NCBI RefSeq assembly: GCF_009707125.1
Contig: NZ_WLVL01000037.1
Coordinates: forward strand, 62,001-126,000
Source of the DNA: Arsenicicoccus cauae
Lineage (GTDB): Bacteria > Actinomycetota > Actinomycetes > Actinomycetales > Dermatophilaceae
Direction of reading: 5' to 3'
Length of the DNA: 64,000 bases
Shown: positions 1 through 8,759 of the stretch, in pieces
Layout: the number at the start of each line of letters is the position of its first letter
How positions within the stretch are numbered: position 1 is the stretch's first letter
Position numbers and translations under genes: made by a program
The notes under the pieces: generated by a model
Seen by the model: only the letters and a program-made list of their open reading frames with translations
The model's database searches: none
What the model was told of the DNA's origin: nothing

Positions 1-953
1 GCCAGGCTCGAGTGGCCCAGCAGCTCCTGCACGACGCGCAGGTCCGCCCCGCCGTCGAGCAGGTGCGTGGCGGCGCTGTGCCGCAGCCCGTGCGGTCCGA
101 GGTCGGGCGCGTCCGGGACGCGCGCCAGCAGGCGGTGGACCACCTCGCGCACCTGACGGGGGTCGACCCGCCGACCACGGCGTCCGAGGAGCAGGGCCGG
201 GCCGCTGGCCGGGGTCACGAGCTGCGGTCGACCCCGCGACAGCCAGGTGTCCAGCGCGCGCTGCGCGGGCACGCCGTACGGCACCGTGCGCTCCTTGTCT
301 CCCTTCCCGAGCACCCGCAGCGTCCGCGTCGACGGGTCGAGGTCGTCCAGGTCGAGCCCGACGAGCTCGCTGACGCGAATCCCGCTGGCGTACATGAGCT
401 CCACCATCGCGGCGTCCCGCAACGACAGGGGGTCGACCTCACCCGGCGGGTCCGCGGGGCCCTCACCGGCAGGCTCCCCCGTGGCGCCGGGCCCGAGGTC
501 GGGCTCCCCCTGCGCGTCGACGTGCTGGTCGGTCTCCGCCGCAGCATCGACGTGTCGACCGGGCCTCGCAGCAGCGTCGGCCGCAGACTGCAACAAAGCG
601 TCTGCCTGCACGTGGTCGAGCACCCCCGGCAGGGTGCGGGTCCGCCGCGGCGACGCCAGCCTGGCGGCCGGGTCGCTCGGCAGGTGCCCGCGGCGGGTCG
701 CCCAGGCATAGAACGCCCGCACCGCCGCCGCCCGGCGTGCCACCGTGGCGCGGGCCGCCCCCTGCGTCCCCTGACGCGCCAGCCACGAGCGCAGGTCGGT
801 CAGCCCGAGGTCGGTCAGGTCCTCGGCACCCTCCTCCCGCGCGTACGCCCGCAGGGCCCGCAGGTCACCGAGATAGGCCCGCACCGTGTGCTCAGAGCGT
901 CCACGCTCCACCCGCAGGTGCTGCGCGAACTGCTCGATCAGGTCCTCGGCCAC
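1..953 (-). CDS. xerC: Tyrosine recombinase XerC, 3' end off the window edge
   Basis: Site-specific tyrosine recombinase that, with XerD, resolves chromosome dimers at dif in the cytoplasm. The GTG start at 953 gives an N-terminal SAM-like core-binding domain ([18 protein letters not shown], residues 14-31). The catalytic part shows Arg in SGIRVSEL (R193), Lys in GKGDKER, HGLRH (H288, R291) and LGHSSL (H314). The nucleophilic Tyr lies beyond base 1. About 45 residues rich in Gly, Pro, Asp and Glu (residues 128-174) separate the two domains, where the family normally has a short linker. It sits downstream of dprA, the usual actinobacterial place for xerC, so I do not read it as a phage integrase. 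The exact start is uncertain. Confidence 0.9.
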   Translation of the reverse strand, partial: MAEDLIEQFAQHLRVERGRSEHTVRAYLGDLRALRAYAREEGAEDLTDLGLTDLRSWLARQGTQGAARATVARRAAAVRAFYAWATRRGHLPSDPAARLASPRRTRTLPGVLDHVQADALLQSAADAAARPGRHVDAAAETDQHVDAQGEPDLGPGATGEPAGEGPADPPGEVDPLSLRDAAMVELMYASGIRVSELVGLDLDDLDPSTRTLRVLGKGDKERTVPYGVPAQRALDTWLSRGRPQLVTPASGPALLLGRRGRRVDPRQVREVVHRLLARVPDAPDLGPHGLRHSAATHLLDGGADLRVVQELLGHSSL

Positions 954-1055
954 CCGCTCACGGTCGCAAACCGCGTGATCGGGAGCAAGGACCGCCGAGC
1001 AGACGCGCCGGGATCTCCGGTCCGGCTGACACGTCCCGGCACGACCGGCCGGCTG

Positions 1056-2195
1056 TCACCGCCCCGCGGTGCTGCGGCGGCGTGCGTCGGGTCCCAGGCG
1101 GTATCCCCCATCCCGAGTCTCCGCCAGGCCCAGCGTCACGAGCCGGCCGAGCGCGGCCCGAGCCTCGGGCACCGTGACGCCCGCGGCCAGCGCGGTCGAC
1201 TCGAGGCGGGCGAGGTTGCGGACAGGCAGGGCGGCGCGCACGGCGGCGTCGACGGGGCCCAGCAGGTCCAGCTCCTGCACCGGGGCCCTGCGCTCCGGTG
1301 CCAGGTCGACGCCCATCCGCCCGCACAGCTCGGCGACCTCGGCCGCATCGGTCACCAGCTCGGCCATCCCATCGCGGACGGCCTGGTGGCACCCCGCGCT
1401 CGTCATGCTCGTCACGGGGCCGGGCACCACCGCCACGGGCCGGACGAGCTCGACGGCGGCGCGCATCGTGCTGAGCGCCCCGCTGCGATAGCCCGCCTCC
1501 ACGACCACGGTGCCCTGGCTGAGCGCCGCGATGAGTCGGTTGCGCAGCAGGAAGCGTGATCGCGTGGGCGCGCACCCGGGCGCCACCTCGCTGACCACGG
1601 ACCCCGTCTCGGCGATGCGGGTGATCAGACGCTCGTGCGCTGCGGGATAGGGACGCTCGACGCCCCCGGCGAGCACGGCGACGGTCTCCCCGTCCTCCGC
1701 GAGCGCGCCTCGGTGCGCGGCCGCGTCGATCCCGAAGGCCGCTCCCGACACGACGGTGAAGCCCCGCTGCGCGAGGCCGGCGCCGAGGTCGGCGGCCACG
1801 CGCTGGCCGTACTCCGTGGCAGCCCGGGAGCCCACGACCGAGACGCTGCGCTCCATGGCCTCGGCGAGCGGCGCGGGCCCGCGGACCCACAGGCAGTAGG
1901 GGCGTCTGACCACCGGGAGGTCGTCCAGGCCAGGCGGCCACTCGTCGTCGCCGGGGACGAGCAGCCTCGCTCCGCACCGTCTTGCCAGGGCCAGGTCGCG
2001 TCCAGGCTCGGCGGCCGCGAGCCGGTCGCGCAGCGCGTCGTGACGGGCCTCGCCGTCGTGCAGCAGGCCCTGCAGGGCGGTGACGGGGTCGACACCGTCG
2101 AGCATCGCGGCGACCCGGGTGTCGGCGGGCTCGGCGATCCTGCTCCACAGGGCGCGGGCCGTCCGCTCGTCGCGGGGCAGCTCGTCGGGTCTCAT
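1056..2195 (-). CDS. dprA: DNA-processing protein DprA
   Basis: Single-strand DNA-binding protein that loads RecA onto incoming DNA during transformation. The 379-aa product carries the Rossmann-fold DprA core: GSRAATEYGQRVAADL, SGAAFGIDAAAHRGAL and the FLLRNRLIAALS segment. A C-terminal winged-helix-like region (about residues 310-375) follows. The ATG at 2195 overlaps the comM stop by ATGA, so the two are probably translationally coupled. The pairing comM-dprA is conserved in actinobacteria, whether or not the strain is naturally competent. No pilus or ComEC gene is present in this window. Confidence 0.95.
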   Translation of the reverse strand: MRPDELPRDERTARALWSRIAEPADTRVAAMLDGVDPVTALQGLLHDGEARHDALRDRLAAAEPGRDLALARRCGARLLVPGDDEWPPGLDDLPVVRRPYCLWVRGPAPLAEAMERSVSVVGSRAATEYGQRVAADLGAGLAQRGFTVVSGAAFGIDAAAHRGALAEDGETVAVLAGGVERPYPAAHERLITRIAETGSVVSEVAPGCAPTRSRFLLRNRLIAALSQGTVVVEAGYRSGALSTMRAAVELVRPVAVVPGPVTSMTSAGCHQAVRDGMAELVTDAAEVAELCGRMGVDLAPERRAPVQELDLLGPVDAAVRAALPVRNLARLESTALAAGVTVPEARAALGRLVTLGLAETRDGGYRLGPDARRRSTAGR

Positions 2196-3715
2196 GCCGC
2201 CACCTCCGCCGCGCCGCGCAGGGTCAGTGCCTGATCGACGTCGTCACTGGTCGGGCTCGCGTGGCCGGCGAGATCGGCCAGCGTCCACGCCACCCGGGTC
2301 ACCCGGTCGTAGCCACGCAAGGTGACCCCTCCCCGGTCCAGCGTGCGGTCGAGCAGCCGGGTGGCTCTGCGCGAGGGCCGCAGCGGGCCACGGCGCAACC
2401 GGCCGGGGGGCACCTCGCCGTTGAGCGACCAGCGTTCGCCCGCATAGCGTTCCGCCGCGACGGCGCGCGCCTGCGCCACGCGTGCGGCCACCACCGCCGT
2501 GGGCTCCGGGTCGGCCTCGACGAGCTCGAGCCGGGAGACCGCCGGCACCGACAGCTGCAGGTCGATGCGGTCGAGCAACGGGCCCGCCAGCCGACCGAGG
2601 TAGCCACGACGCTGGTTGACGGTGCAGGTGCAGCCGAGGCCCTTGCCCACGGCCCGGCCGCACGGGCACGGGTTGGCGGCGAGGACCAGCTGGAAGCGGG
2701 CGGGGAAGGTCAGCATCCGATCGGTCCGACCGATCGTCACCGTCCCCGACTCGAGCGGCTGGCGCAGGGAGTTGAGGACGTGGGAGGCGAACTCAGGAGC
2801 CTCGTCGAGGAAGAGCACACCACGGTGCGCAGCCGTCACCGCACCGGGTGAGGGACGGCCGGACCCGCCACCCACCATGGCCGCCATCGTCACGCCGTGG
2901 TGCATGGCGACGTAGGGGGGTCGCCGCAGCAGCCCCAGGGGCGCCGCCTCGCTGCTCATGACCGAGGCGATGGAGGTGACCTCGAGCGCCTGGTCGTCCG
3001 GCAGCGGAGGGAGCAGGCCCGGCAACCGCTCGGCCAGCATGGTCTTGCCCGCGCCGGGCGGACCACTGAGGAAGAGGTGGTGTCCGCCGGCGGCCGCCAC
3101 CTCCAGTGCGAAGCGCCCCTCGCCCTGACCGGCGACGTCGACGAGGTCGAGCTCGTCGCGGACGGGCTGGTCACCCGGGCCTTCGCTCTCGGGCTGCAGG
3201 AGCAGCTCGCCCCGGTGGAAGGCCACCACCTCCGCGAGGTGGTGCACCCCGAGCACCTGGGCGCCCTCGACCAGCCGCGCCTCGCGGACGTTGACGGCGG
3301 GCACGATGATCCGACGGTGCCCCGCCTCCACAGCGGCGCGGACGCACGGGAGGACACCGCGGACCCCCTTGACCGCCCCGTCGAGCGACAGCTCTCCGAG
3401 GTGGACCACGCCGCGCACGCTCGGTGGCACCTCCTGCGCGGCCGCCAGCAGAGCCACGACCATGGGCAGGTCGAAGGCGCTGCCGGACTTGGGCATCCAC
3501 GCCGGCGACAGGTTCACCGTGAGACGACGCGACGGCAGGGGCACGCCCGCGTTGCTCGCCGCCGCCCGGATCCGGTCGCGCGCCTCGCCGACGGTCGTGT
3601 CCGCGAGCCCCGTCACGGTGAAGGCCGGCAGCCCGAGACTGACATCCGCCTCGACATCGACGACGGCCCCCTCGAGCCCCGACAGGGTCACGCCGCGGGT
3701 CAGCCCGGTGCTCAC
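2192..3715 (-). CDS. comM: YifB/ComM family Mg-chelatase-like AAA ATPase
   Basis: Predicted branch-migration helicase of the ComM/YifB family, which acts in homologous recombination of transformed DNA. The 507-aa product has an N-terminal Lon-like fold (GLADTTVGEARDRIRAA, then SPAWMPKSGSAFDLPM). The AAA+ core has Walker A SGPPGAGKTMLAERLPG, Walker B GVLFLDEAPEF and NPCPCGRAVGKGLGCTCT, the family's cysteine motif. The GTG at 3715 is chosen because it overlaps the upstream yraN stop as GTGA and begins the conserved N-terminus. A longer open frame continues upstream but is only the antisense shadow of neighbours. Confidence 0.95.
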   Translation of the reverse strand: MSTGLTRGVTLSGLEGAVVDVEADVSLGLPAFTVTGLADTTVGEARDRIRAAASNAGVPLPSRRLTVNLSPAWMPKSGSAFDLPMVVALLAAAQEVPPSVRGVVHLGELSLDGAVKGVRGVLPCVRAAVEAGHRRIIVPAVNVREARLVEGAQVLGVHHLAEVVAFHRGELLLQPESEGPGDQPVRDELDLVDVAGQGEGRFALEVAAAGGHHLFLSGPPGAGKTMLAERLPGLLPPLPDDQALEVTSIASVMSSEAAPLGLLRRPPYVAMHHGVTMAAMVGGGSGRPSPGAVTAAHRGVLFLDEAPEFASHVLNSLRQPLESGTVTIGRTDRMLTFPARFQLVLAANPCPCGRAVGKGLGCTCTVNQRRGYLGRLAGPLLDRIDLQLSVPAVSRLELVEADPEPTAVVAARVAQARAVAAERYAGERWSLNGEVPPGRLRRGPLRPSRRATRLLDRTLDRGGVTLRGYDRVTRVAWTLADLAGHASPTSDDVDQALTLRGAAEVAA

Positions 3716-4107
3716 GACAGCACCCCCTCGAGGTGCTCGACCTCCGGCGCGCCGGCGCGGGGCACGAGGACCCCCACGACGTCGACGCGGACGTGCGGGG
3801 ACGTGACCTCCGGGTGCTCCTGCAGCCACCGCACGGCGAGGCGCCGCAGCCGCATCGCCTTGCGCTGCGTCACCTGCTCGACCGGGCTGCCGTAGGACAC
3901 GCTCGTGCGGGTCTTGACCTCGCACACCACGAGGGTGGGGGGTGAGGTCGGGGCCACGGCCACGACGTCGATCTCCCCCTGGTCGCACCGCCAGTTGCGG
4001 TCGACCACCGTCATCCCGAGGGCCTCGAGGTGGCGCGCCGCCACCCGCTCGCCGTAGTCCCCGACGGCCCGATGCCGTGCCGGGCCGGATCCACATGCCA
4101 TGGCCAC
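3712..4107 (-). CDS. UPF0102 (YraN-like) endonuclease-fold protein
   Basis: Small cytoplasmic protein of the UPF0102/YraN family, a restriction-endonuclease-like fold of uncertain function. The 131-aa product shows the conserved core GDYGERVAARHLEALG, NWRCDQGEIDVVA and VVCEVKTRTS. These supply the Asp/Glu-x-Lys-type residues of a PD-(D/E)xK nuclease. It lies between DUF2469 and comM as in most actinobacteria. The start could be Met1 (4107) or Met3. The biochemical role is inferred from fold only. Confidence 0.9.
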   Translation of the reverse strand: MAMACGSGPARHRAVGDYGERVAARHLEALGMTVVDRNWRCDQGEIDVVAVAPTSPPTLVVCEVKTRTSVSYGSPVEQVTQRKAMRLRRLAVRWLQEHPEVTSPHVRVDVVGVLVPRAGAPEVEHLEGVLS

Positions 4108-4260
4108 ACCTCACGCTCCCGTGCGACCACCGTGACCGCACGGGGTCAACCCTGGCCGCCCCCGGCGCACGGCGACCCGGCGACCTGCGCCCTGTGGACG
4201 ACCGCGGCGGGGACGCGACGAGCTGTGGACAAACCCCCGGGATCGCGAGGTCCGGTGCCG

Positions 4261-4584
4261 TCAGGACGGGAAGCCGGGGTCCTTGGCCAGGTCCAGGTCG
4301 GACTTGGCCAGCTCCTCGACGTTGACGTCCTTGAAGGTCACGACCCGGACGTTCTTGACGAATCGGGCCGGGCGGTAGACGTCCCAGACCCACGCGTCCG
4401 CCATGGTGACGTCGAAGTACACCTCGCCCCCGTCGCTGCGCACCCGCACGTCGACGGAGTTGCAGAGGTAGAAGCGACGCTCGGTCTCGACGACGTGGGA
4501 GAACAGCCCCACGACGTCGCGGTACTCCCGGTAGAGCGCGAGCTCCATCTCGGTCTCGTACCGCTCGAGGTCCTCTGCGCTCAT
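4261..4584 (-). CDS. DUF2469 family protein
   Basis: 107-aa soluble protein of the actinobacterial DUF2469 family, with no established function. It starts MSAEDLERYETEMELALYRE and is acidic. Conserved aromatic stretches such as RRFYLCNSVDVRV and DAWVWDVYRPARFV match the family as I know it. Its ATG overlaps the rnhB stop as ATGA, so it is co-translated with RNase HII. The same pairing recurs across the phylum and suggests a shared but unknown context. Confidence 0.9.
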   Translation of the reverse strand: MSAEDLERYETEMELALYREYRDVVGLFSHVVETERRFYLCNSVDVRVRSDGGEVYFDVTMADAWVWDVYRPARFVKNVRVVTFKDVNVEELAKSDLDLAKDPGFPS

Positions 4585-5360
4585 CGCTCCTGCACTCCCT
4601 GCTCGGCTGCTGCGGCGCCGTCGGCCACCGCGGTCCTCGTCCCATCATCACCCACGGCCCCTTGCCGAGGCAGCCGCCACGAGCGGCGGTGGTGGCGGCA
4701 GGGTCCGAGGCGGGACAGCGCGTCGAGGTGCCCCGGGGCGGCATACCCCTTGTTGGCGGCGAAGCCGTAGGCGTCGTTCACGTCGTCCTGCTCGGCCAGA
4801 CGCACCATGAGGCCGTCGCGCTCGACCTTGGCGAGCACGCTCGCGGCCGCGACCGACGAGCACCGCAGGTCGGCCTTGATCATGGTGTGCACCGGGATCA
4901 CGTCCTCGTCCACGGCCCCCAGCAGACCGAGCCGGTCGGGCTCGGTGAACCAGTCGTGGTTGCCGTCGAGCAGCACCAGGGAGGGGGCGAGCCCGCCGGC
5001 GCAGGCGGCGGCCATGGCCCGCCTCCCCGCGAGGCGCAGCGCACCCATGATGCCGACCTCGTCGATCTCGAGCGGCGACGCGTGCCCCACGCCGTATGCC
5101 GGCGCCCACCGTCGTAGGCGGGGCACCAGCCTCTCGCGGGCGGCCGGCGTCAGCAGCTTGGAGTCGCGCACGCCGGAGGGTGCGGACCCGACGGACAGGT
5201 CGATCAGCACGACCCCCACCGACACGGGCCCGGCCAGGGCACCGCGGCCGACCTCGTCCATCGCCGCCAGGACCTGCCGGCCCTCGGGCAGGCCGCGCTG
5301 GAGGGTCCGCTCGATCCTCAGGCTGGGCCTGCGCGAGGCCGACGTGGCGGGGGGTGTCAT
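4581..5360 (-). CDS. rnhB: Ribonuclease HII
   Basis: Cleaves RNA in RNA-DNA hybrids and starts removal of misincorporated ribonucleotides. The 259-aa product has the RNase HII signature MDEVGRGALAGP, with the first catalytic Asp-Glu pair, then GVRDSKLLTPAARERL and VLLDGNHDWF, and IKADLRCSSVAAASVLAKVERD. The C-terminal HLDALSRLGPCRHHRRSW carries the usual terminal segment. The ATG at 5360 overlaps the lepB stop (ATGA), which fixes the start; the open frame reaching 5429 is an extension into lepB. Confidence 0.95.
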   Translation of the reverse strand: MTPPATSASRRPSLRIERTLQRGLPEGRQVLAAMDEVGRGALAGPVSVGVVLIDLSVGSAPSGVRDSKLLTPAARERLVPRLRRWAPAYGVGHASPLEIDEVGIMGALRLAGRRAMAAACAGGLAPSLVLLDGNHDWFTEPDRLGLLGAVDEDVIPVHTMIKADLRCSSVAAASVLAKVERDGLMVRLAEQDDVNDAYGFAANKGYAAPGHLDALSRLGPCRHHRRSWRLPRQGAVGDDGTRTAVADGAAAAEQGVQER

Positions 5361-6196
5361 CTGGCGTCGGGCACGGCCGAGAACACCGTCGAGGGCTGAC
5401 CGAGCCAGGTCATCTCGGAGAAGGGCCACACGACGGCGACGGCACGTCCGACGACGTCGTCGATGGGGACCGATCCCGTGCTGCCGTCGCGGCTGGGATC
5501 GTGGTAGCGGGAGTCACCCGAGTCGCTGCGGTGGTCGCCCATCACCCACAGTCGTCCCTGGGGCACGGTGATGTCGAATGGCTCGACGCTCGGCGCGTCA
5601 CCCGGCTTGAGGTAGCTCTCGGTGATCTCGGCGCCGTTGACGGTCAGCTTGCCGGACTGGGTGCAGCAGGTCACCTTGTCCCCCGGCAGCCCGACCACAC
5701 GCTTGATCAGGTGGCTGTCCGAGTCGTTGGGCAGCAGACCGACGAAGACGAAGGTCTCGTGCAGGACGTTGGCGATCCCCGAGCGCTCGGCCGTTGGCGC
5801 CCGCACCAGCCACCGGCCGGTGTCCTCGAACACGACGACGTCGCCCCGCTCCAGCTCGAACGGCCTCGGGGTCAGTTTGGACACGACCACCCGGTCCCCC
5901 TCGACAAGGGTGTCCTCCATGGACCCGGAGGGGATGTAGAAGGCCTGCATCAGCCAGGTCTTGACGGCGAGCGACAGGACGAGTGCGAGCCCGACGACGA
6001 TGACGAACTCGCGCACCGCATGCATCAGGTGGGACCCCGTGCCGGAGGAGCGCGAGGCGCCTGAGCGCGATCCTGCCGCGTCCTGCCCGGACGACACGGC
6101 CCCGCCGCCGCGCTCCGCCGACGCGGCCCCCTTGCGGGACCCCGCCGCCTCACCACCGGGCGTCGGGTCCTCGTGCACGTCACGCGCGTCGGTCAT
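5357..6196 (-). CDS. lepB: Signal peptidase I (first of two tandem copies)
   Basis: Membrane serine protease that removes Sec and Tat signal peptides. The 279-aa product has a disordered Ser/Gly/Ala-rich cytoplasmic N-terminus (about residues 1-58). One transmembrane helix follows (about 61-80), then Box B IPSGSMEDTL with nucleophile Ser92, Box D HLIKRVVGLPGD with general base Lys165, and Box E MGDHRSDSGDSR. It overlaps the second lepB upstream (ATGA at 6193-6196) and rnhB downstream. The second copy lacks the long N-terminal tail. Confidence 0.95.
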   Translation of the reverse strand: MTDARDVHEDPTPGGEAAGSRKGAASAERGGGAVSSGQDAAGSRSGASRSSGTGSHLMHAVREFVIVVGLALVLSLAVKTWLMQAFYIPSGSMEDTLVEGDRVVVSKLTPRPFELERGDVVVFEDTGRWLVRAPTAERSGIANVLHETFVFVGLLPNDSDSHLIKRVVGLPGDKVTCCTQSGKLTVNGAEITESYLKPGDAPSVEPFDITVPQGRLWVMGDHRSDSGDSRYHDPSRDGSTGSVPIDDVVGRAVAVVWPFSEMTWLGQPSTVFSAVPDAR

Positions 6197-6855
6197 CGGG
6201 ATCCTCCAGGGGTCGTCGGGTCAGGTCGGGCGGCCACGGCGCGCCAGTGGCCGGGGGGCCACAGCACGCGGATCACCCGACCGGTGACGTCGCGCTCGGG
6301 CAGGAGCCCGCCTCCCGGGGAGCCCAGCCGCGACCGCGAGTCGGCCGATCGGCTGCGGTGGTCTCCCAGCACCCACAGTCTGCCTGGCGGGACCTCCACG
6401 TCGAAGCGCACCTCGCTGGGTGTGTCGCCCGCGTGGAGGTAGGGCTCGTCGAGGGGGCGGCCGTCGACGGTGAGGCGCCCCTGGTCGTCGCAGCAGCGCA
6501 CGTGGTCGCCACCGACGCCCACCACGCGCTTGACGAGGTGGTGGCCGGGCGAGGCCCCGAACGCCCGGCCGAGGAGCCGGACGGGGAGCGGCGGCCCGTC
6601 CCCGGTGTCGAAGGTGCCGGTGCCGTCGAAGACGACCACCTCGCCGCGTCGCACGCCCTGCGTCGTCTTGTCGACGAGGATCCGCTCGCCGGGCCGCAGC
6701 AGCGGCTCCATGGACCCGCTCGGCACGACGAACCAGTCGACGACCCAGGTCCGGACGGCGACGAGCGCCACCCAGGCGAGGACCACCACCACCAGCAGGT
6801 GCCGGCTCCGACGAGAGATGCCGACCGCGACCGAGGTGTCGGTCGGGGTCGGCAT
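6193..6855 (-). CDS. lepB: Signal peptidase I (second tandem copy)
   Basis: Paralogue of the adjacent signal peptidase, 220 aa from the ATG at 6855. It has one N-terminal membrane helix, VPSGSMEPLL with Ser48, GHHLVKRVVGVGGD with Lys109 and LGDHRSRSADSR, so all catalytic boxes are intact. A TTG at 6927 would add 24 residues but has no Shine-Dalgarno. The ATG choice is also not strongly supported, because only a weak GGAC precedes it. Streptomycetes also cluster several type I peptidases after rplS, so tandem copies here probably divide substrates rather than mark a recent error. Confidence 0.85.
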   Translation of the reverse strand: MPTPTDTSVAVGISRRSRHLLVVVVLAWVALVAVRTWVVDWFVVPSGSMEPLLRPGERILVDKTTQGVRRGEVVVFDGTGTFDTGDGPPLPVRLLGRAFGASPGHHLVKRVVGVGGDHVRCCDDQGRLTVDGRPLDEPYLHAGDTPSEVRFDVEVPPGRLWVLGDHRSRSADSRSRLGSPGGGLLPERDVTGRVIRVLWPPGHWRAVAARPDPTTPGGSR

Positions 6856-6930
6856 CGTCGTCCGGGGGTGCACCCGCGGCAGCCTACTGGCCCCCGCTGT
6901 GCGCGCCTCCCCGGCCTCGTGAGCCAAGGG

Positions 6931-7290
6931 TCAGCGCTTGCCCGTGGTGTCGCGCTTCTCCTTGATCTTGGCGGCCTTGCCGCGCAGGTCCCGCAGGTAG
7001 TACAGCTTGGCGCGTCGCACGTCGCCGCGCGTCATGACCTCGATCTTGTCGATCACCGGGGTGTGCAGCGGGAAGGTGCGCTCCACGCCGACGCCGAAGG
7101 AGACCTTGCGGACGGTGAAGGTCTCGCCGATGCCGCCGCCGGAGCGACGGATCACGACGCCCTGGAAGACCTGGACGCGGGAGCGGGTGCCCTCGATGAC
7201 CTTGACGTGGACCTTGAGGGTGTCTCCGGCGCGGAACTCGGGGACGTCGTCGCGCAGGCTCGCGGCGTCGAACTCAGCCAGCTTCTTCAT
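6931..7290 (-). CDS. rplS: 50S ribosomal protein L19 (bL19)
   Basis: Large-subunit protein at the 30S-50S interface. The 119-aa product matches bL19 throughout: [60 protein letters not shown] and the basic tail [14 protein letters not shown]. It follows trmD, as is typical, but has about 240 bases of its own upstream DNA. That stretch holds a promoter-like pair and three hairpins, so it can be expressed apart from the rpsP-trmD unit. Confidence 0.97.
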   Translation of the reverse strand: MKKLAEFDAASLRDDVPEFRAGDTLKVHVKVIEGTRSRVQVFQGVVIRRSGGGIGETFTVRKVSFGVGVERTFPLHTPVIDKIEVMTRGDVRRAKLYYLRDLRGKAAKIKEKRDTTGKR

Positions 7291-7338
7291 GCGATGTCGC
7301 TTTCTCGTGGGGCCGCCACAGGTCGTCCCACCGTCGGC

Positions 7339-7427
7339 CGCGCCCTGGTGGGCGCGGACTGGTGTCGTATGACGCCCCCGGCTGCCGCGTCCCTGTCATC
7401 AGACAGGTCCTCCCCCTGTGGCAGGGG
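7339..7427 (-). promoter_or_regulatory. Structured 5' leader of rplS (three hairpins)
   Basis: Three perfect inverted repeats lie between the predicted rplS promoter and its ATG. CGCGCCC/GGGCGCG is at 7339-7345/7350-7356 with a 4-base loop. CCTGTC/GACAGG is at 7392-7397/7402-7407 with a 4-base loop. CCCCTG/CAGGGG is at 7413-7418/7422-7427 with a 3-base loop. They would form in the roughly 160-base untranslated leader. Ribosomal protein leaders are often autoregulatory, so control by L19 is a reasonable inference but is not shown. Confidence 0.5.
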
Positions 7428-7458
7428 CATGGATGATCGCCGCGAGACGCAAGGCACG

Positions 7459-7488
7459 ATTCTGCCAGATCCGCGGCCCCGACCCCAA
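7459..7488 (-). promoter_or_regulatory. Putative rplS promoter
   Basis: Read on the minus strand, TTGGGG (7483-7488) and CAGAAT (7459-7464) are separated by 18 bases. The element GATCTGGCA next to the -10 recurs almost exactly in the putative rpsP promoter at 10320, which supports both as real sigma-70-type promoters of the two ribosomal-protein units. Confidence 0.5.
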
Positions 7489-7529
7489 CTCGGGCGACGG
7501 GCTCCGCGGCCGGACCCCGGGCGACGCGC

Positions 7530-8759
7530 TCAGGAGCGGCGCAGCCCCTTGTCCAGCTCGACCGTGCCCGGGATGCCCTGCCGCGGCCGCCGCACGGGGC
7601 GGTACCCGGCCTTGCGGTAGAGGCGCTGGTTGCGTTCGCTGAGGGCCCCGGTGACGAGCCAGGCTCGCACGGCCTCGCGGGGCGCCTGCTCCTCCGCGTG
7701 CGCGAGCAGCTGCCGGCCGATCCCACGCCCGACGAGGTCGGGGGCGACCATGAGCCGGCCCACCTCCCAGGTGTCGCCGTCGACGAGCCGGGCGCGCACG
7801 GACGCGACGAGCCGACCCGCCTGACCGGCGCCGGATCCGGACCCCTCCCGGACCACCCAGGTGCGCCATCGCTCGAGCTCGGCCTGGGCGTGCTCCAGCG
7901 TCTCCACCAGCGGTGGGATGTCGGGGGCGTGGTTGAGCCGCCCCTCGTCCACCCAGCAGGCCCGGGTGAGGGTCCACAGCTCGGGCACGTCCGCGGGGGT
8001 GGCGAGGCGGATCGGGAGGGGGTCGTCGCCGTTGACGGCCGCCGATGCCTCCAGCAGGTCGGGCCGCCGGGCCGCGGTCCGCTCCAGACGCTGCCGGTGA
8101 CGCCAGGTCGCGATGGCGCCGTGGTCGCCGGACAGCAGCACCGGCGGCACCCCGCGGCCCCGCCAGGAGGCGGGCTTGGTGTAGACGGGGTACTCCAGCA
8201 GCCCGTCCTCGTGGGACTCCTCGACGAGGGACGCGGCATTGCCCACCACCCCGGGGAGCAGCCGGGCCACGGCCTCGGTGATGGCGAGCACGGCCACCTC
8301 GCCCCCGTTGAGCACGTAGTCGCCGAGCGAGACGACCCGCACCCGACCGTCGAGCGCCTCGGCCGCGTAGTCGTAGACGCGCTCGTCTATCCCCTCGTAG
8401 CGCCCGCAGGCGAACGCCAGCCACGGCTCGGCGGCCAGCTCGTGGGCCATCGCCTGGTCGAACCGTCGCCCGCCGGGGCCCGGCACGACGAGCAGGGGCC
8501 GCGCTCCGGCGTACGACCGGTCACCGACCGACGCGAGGTGGTCGACCGCCTGGGCCCAGGGCTCGGGCGTCATGACCATGCCGGCGCCCCCGCCGTAGGG
8601 AGTGTCGTCGACGGTGCGGTGCCGGTCCGTCGTCCAGGACCGCAGGTCGTGGACGTGGAGGTCGAGCAGCCCCTCGCGCCGGGCCCTGCCGATGAGCGAG
8701 AGGTCGAGGGGCGCGAGGTACTCCGGGAAGATCGAGACGACGTCGATGCGCACGGTCAC
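7530..8759 (-). CDS. trmD: tRNA (guanine37-N1)-methyltransferase TrmD fused to a GNAT domain
   Basis: TrmD transfers a methyl from SAM to G37 next to the anticodon and prevents +1 frameshifting. The 409-aa product contains a complete TrmD (residues 1-240): [35 protein letters not shown] and the trefoil-knot SAM site [11 protein letters not shown]. It continues in frame into a GNAT acetyltransferase domain (about 248-407). There, [12 protein letters not shown] opens the fold, and [20 protein letters not shown] is the acetyl-CoA pyrophosphate loop, followed by [10 protein letters not shown]. Typical TrmD is about 230-250 aa. The GTG at 8759 overlaps the rimM stop (GTGA). No stop or frameshift separates the domains. 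The GNAT substrate is unknown. Confidence 0.93.
   Translation of the reverse strand: MTVRIDVVSIFPEYLAPLDLSLIGRARREGLLDLHVHDLRSWTTDRHRTVDDTPYGGGAGMVMTPEPWAQAVDHLASVGDRSYAGARPLLVVPGPGGRRFDQAMAHELAAEPWLAFACGRYEGIDERVYDYAAEALDGRVRVVSLGDYVLNGGEVAVLAITEAVARLLPGVVGNAASLVEESHEDGLLEYPVYTKPASWRGRGVPPVLLSGDHGAIATWRHRQRLERTAARRPDLLEASAAVNGDDPLPIRLATPADVPELWTLTRACWVDEGRLNHAPDIPPLVETLEHAQAELERWRTWVVREGSGSGAGQAGRLVASVRARLVDGDTWEVGRLMVAPDLVGRGIGRQLLAHAEEQAPREAVRAWLVTGALSERNQRLYRKAGYRPVRRPRQGIPGTVELDKGLRRS

Noticed and set aside
1-953. Tyrosine recombinase as phage or island integrase
   Set aside because: It sits in the conserved comM-dprA-xerC order, with no att repeats, tRNA or phage genes nearby.
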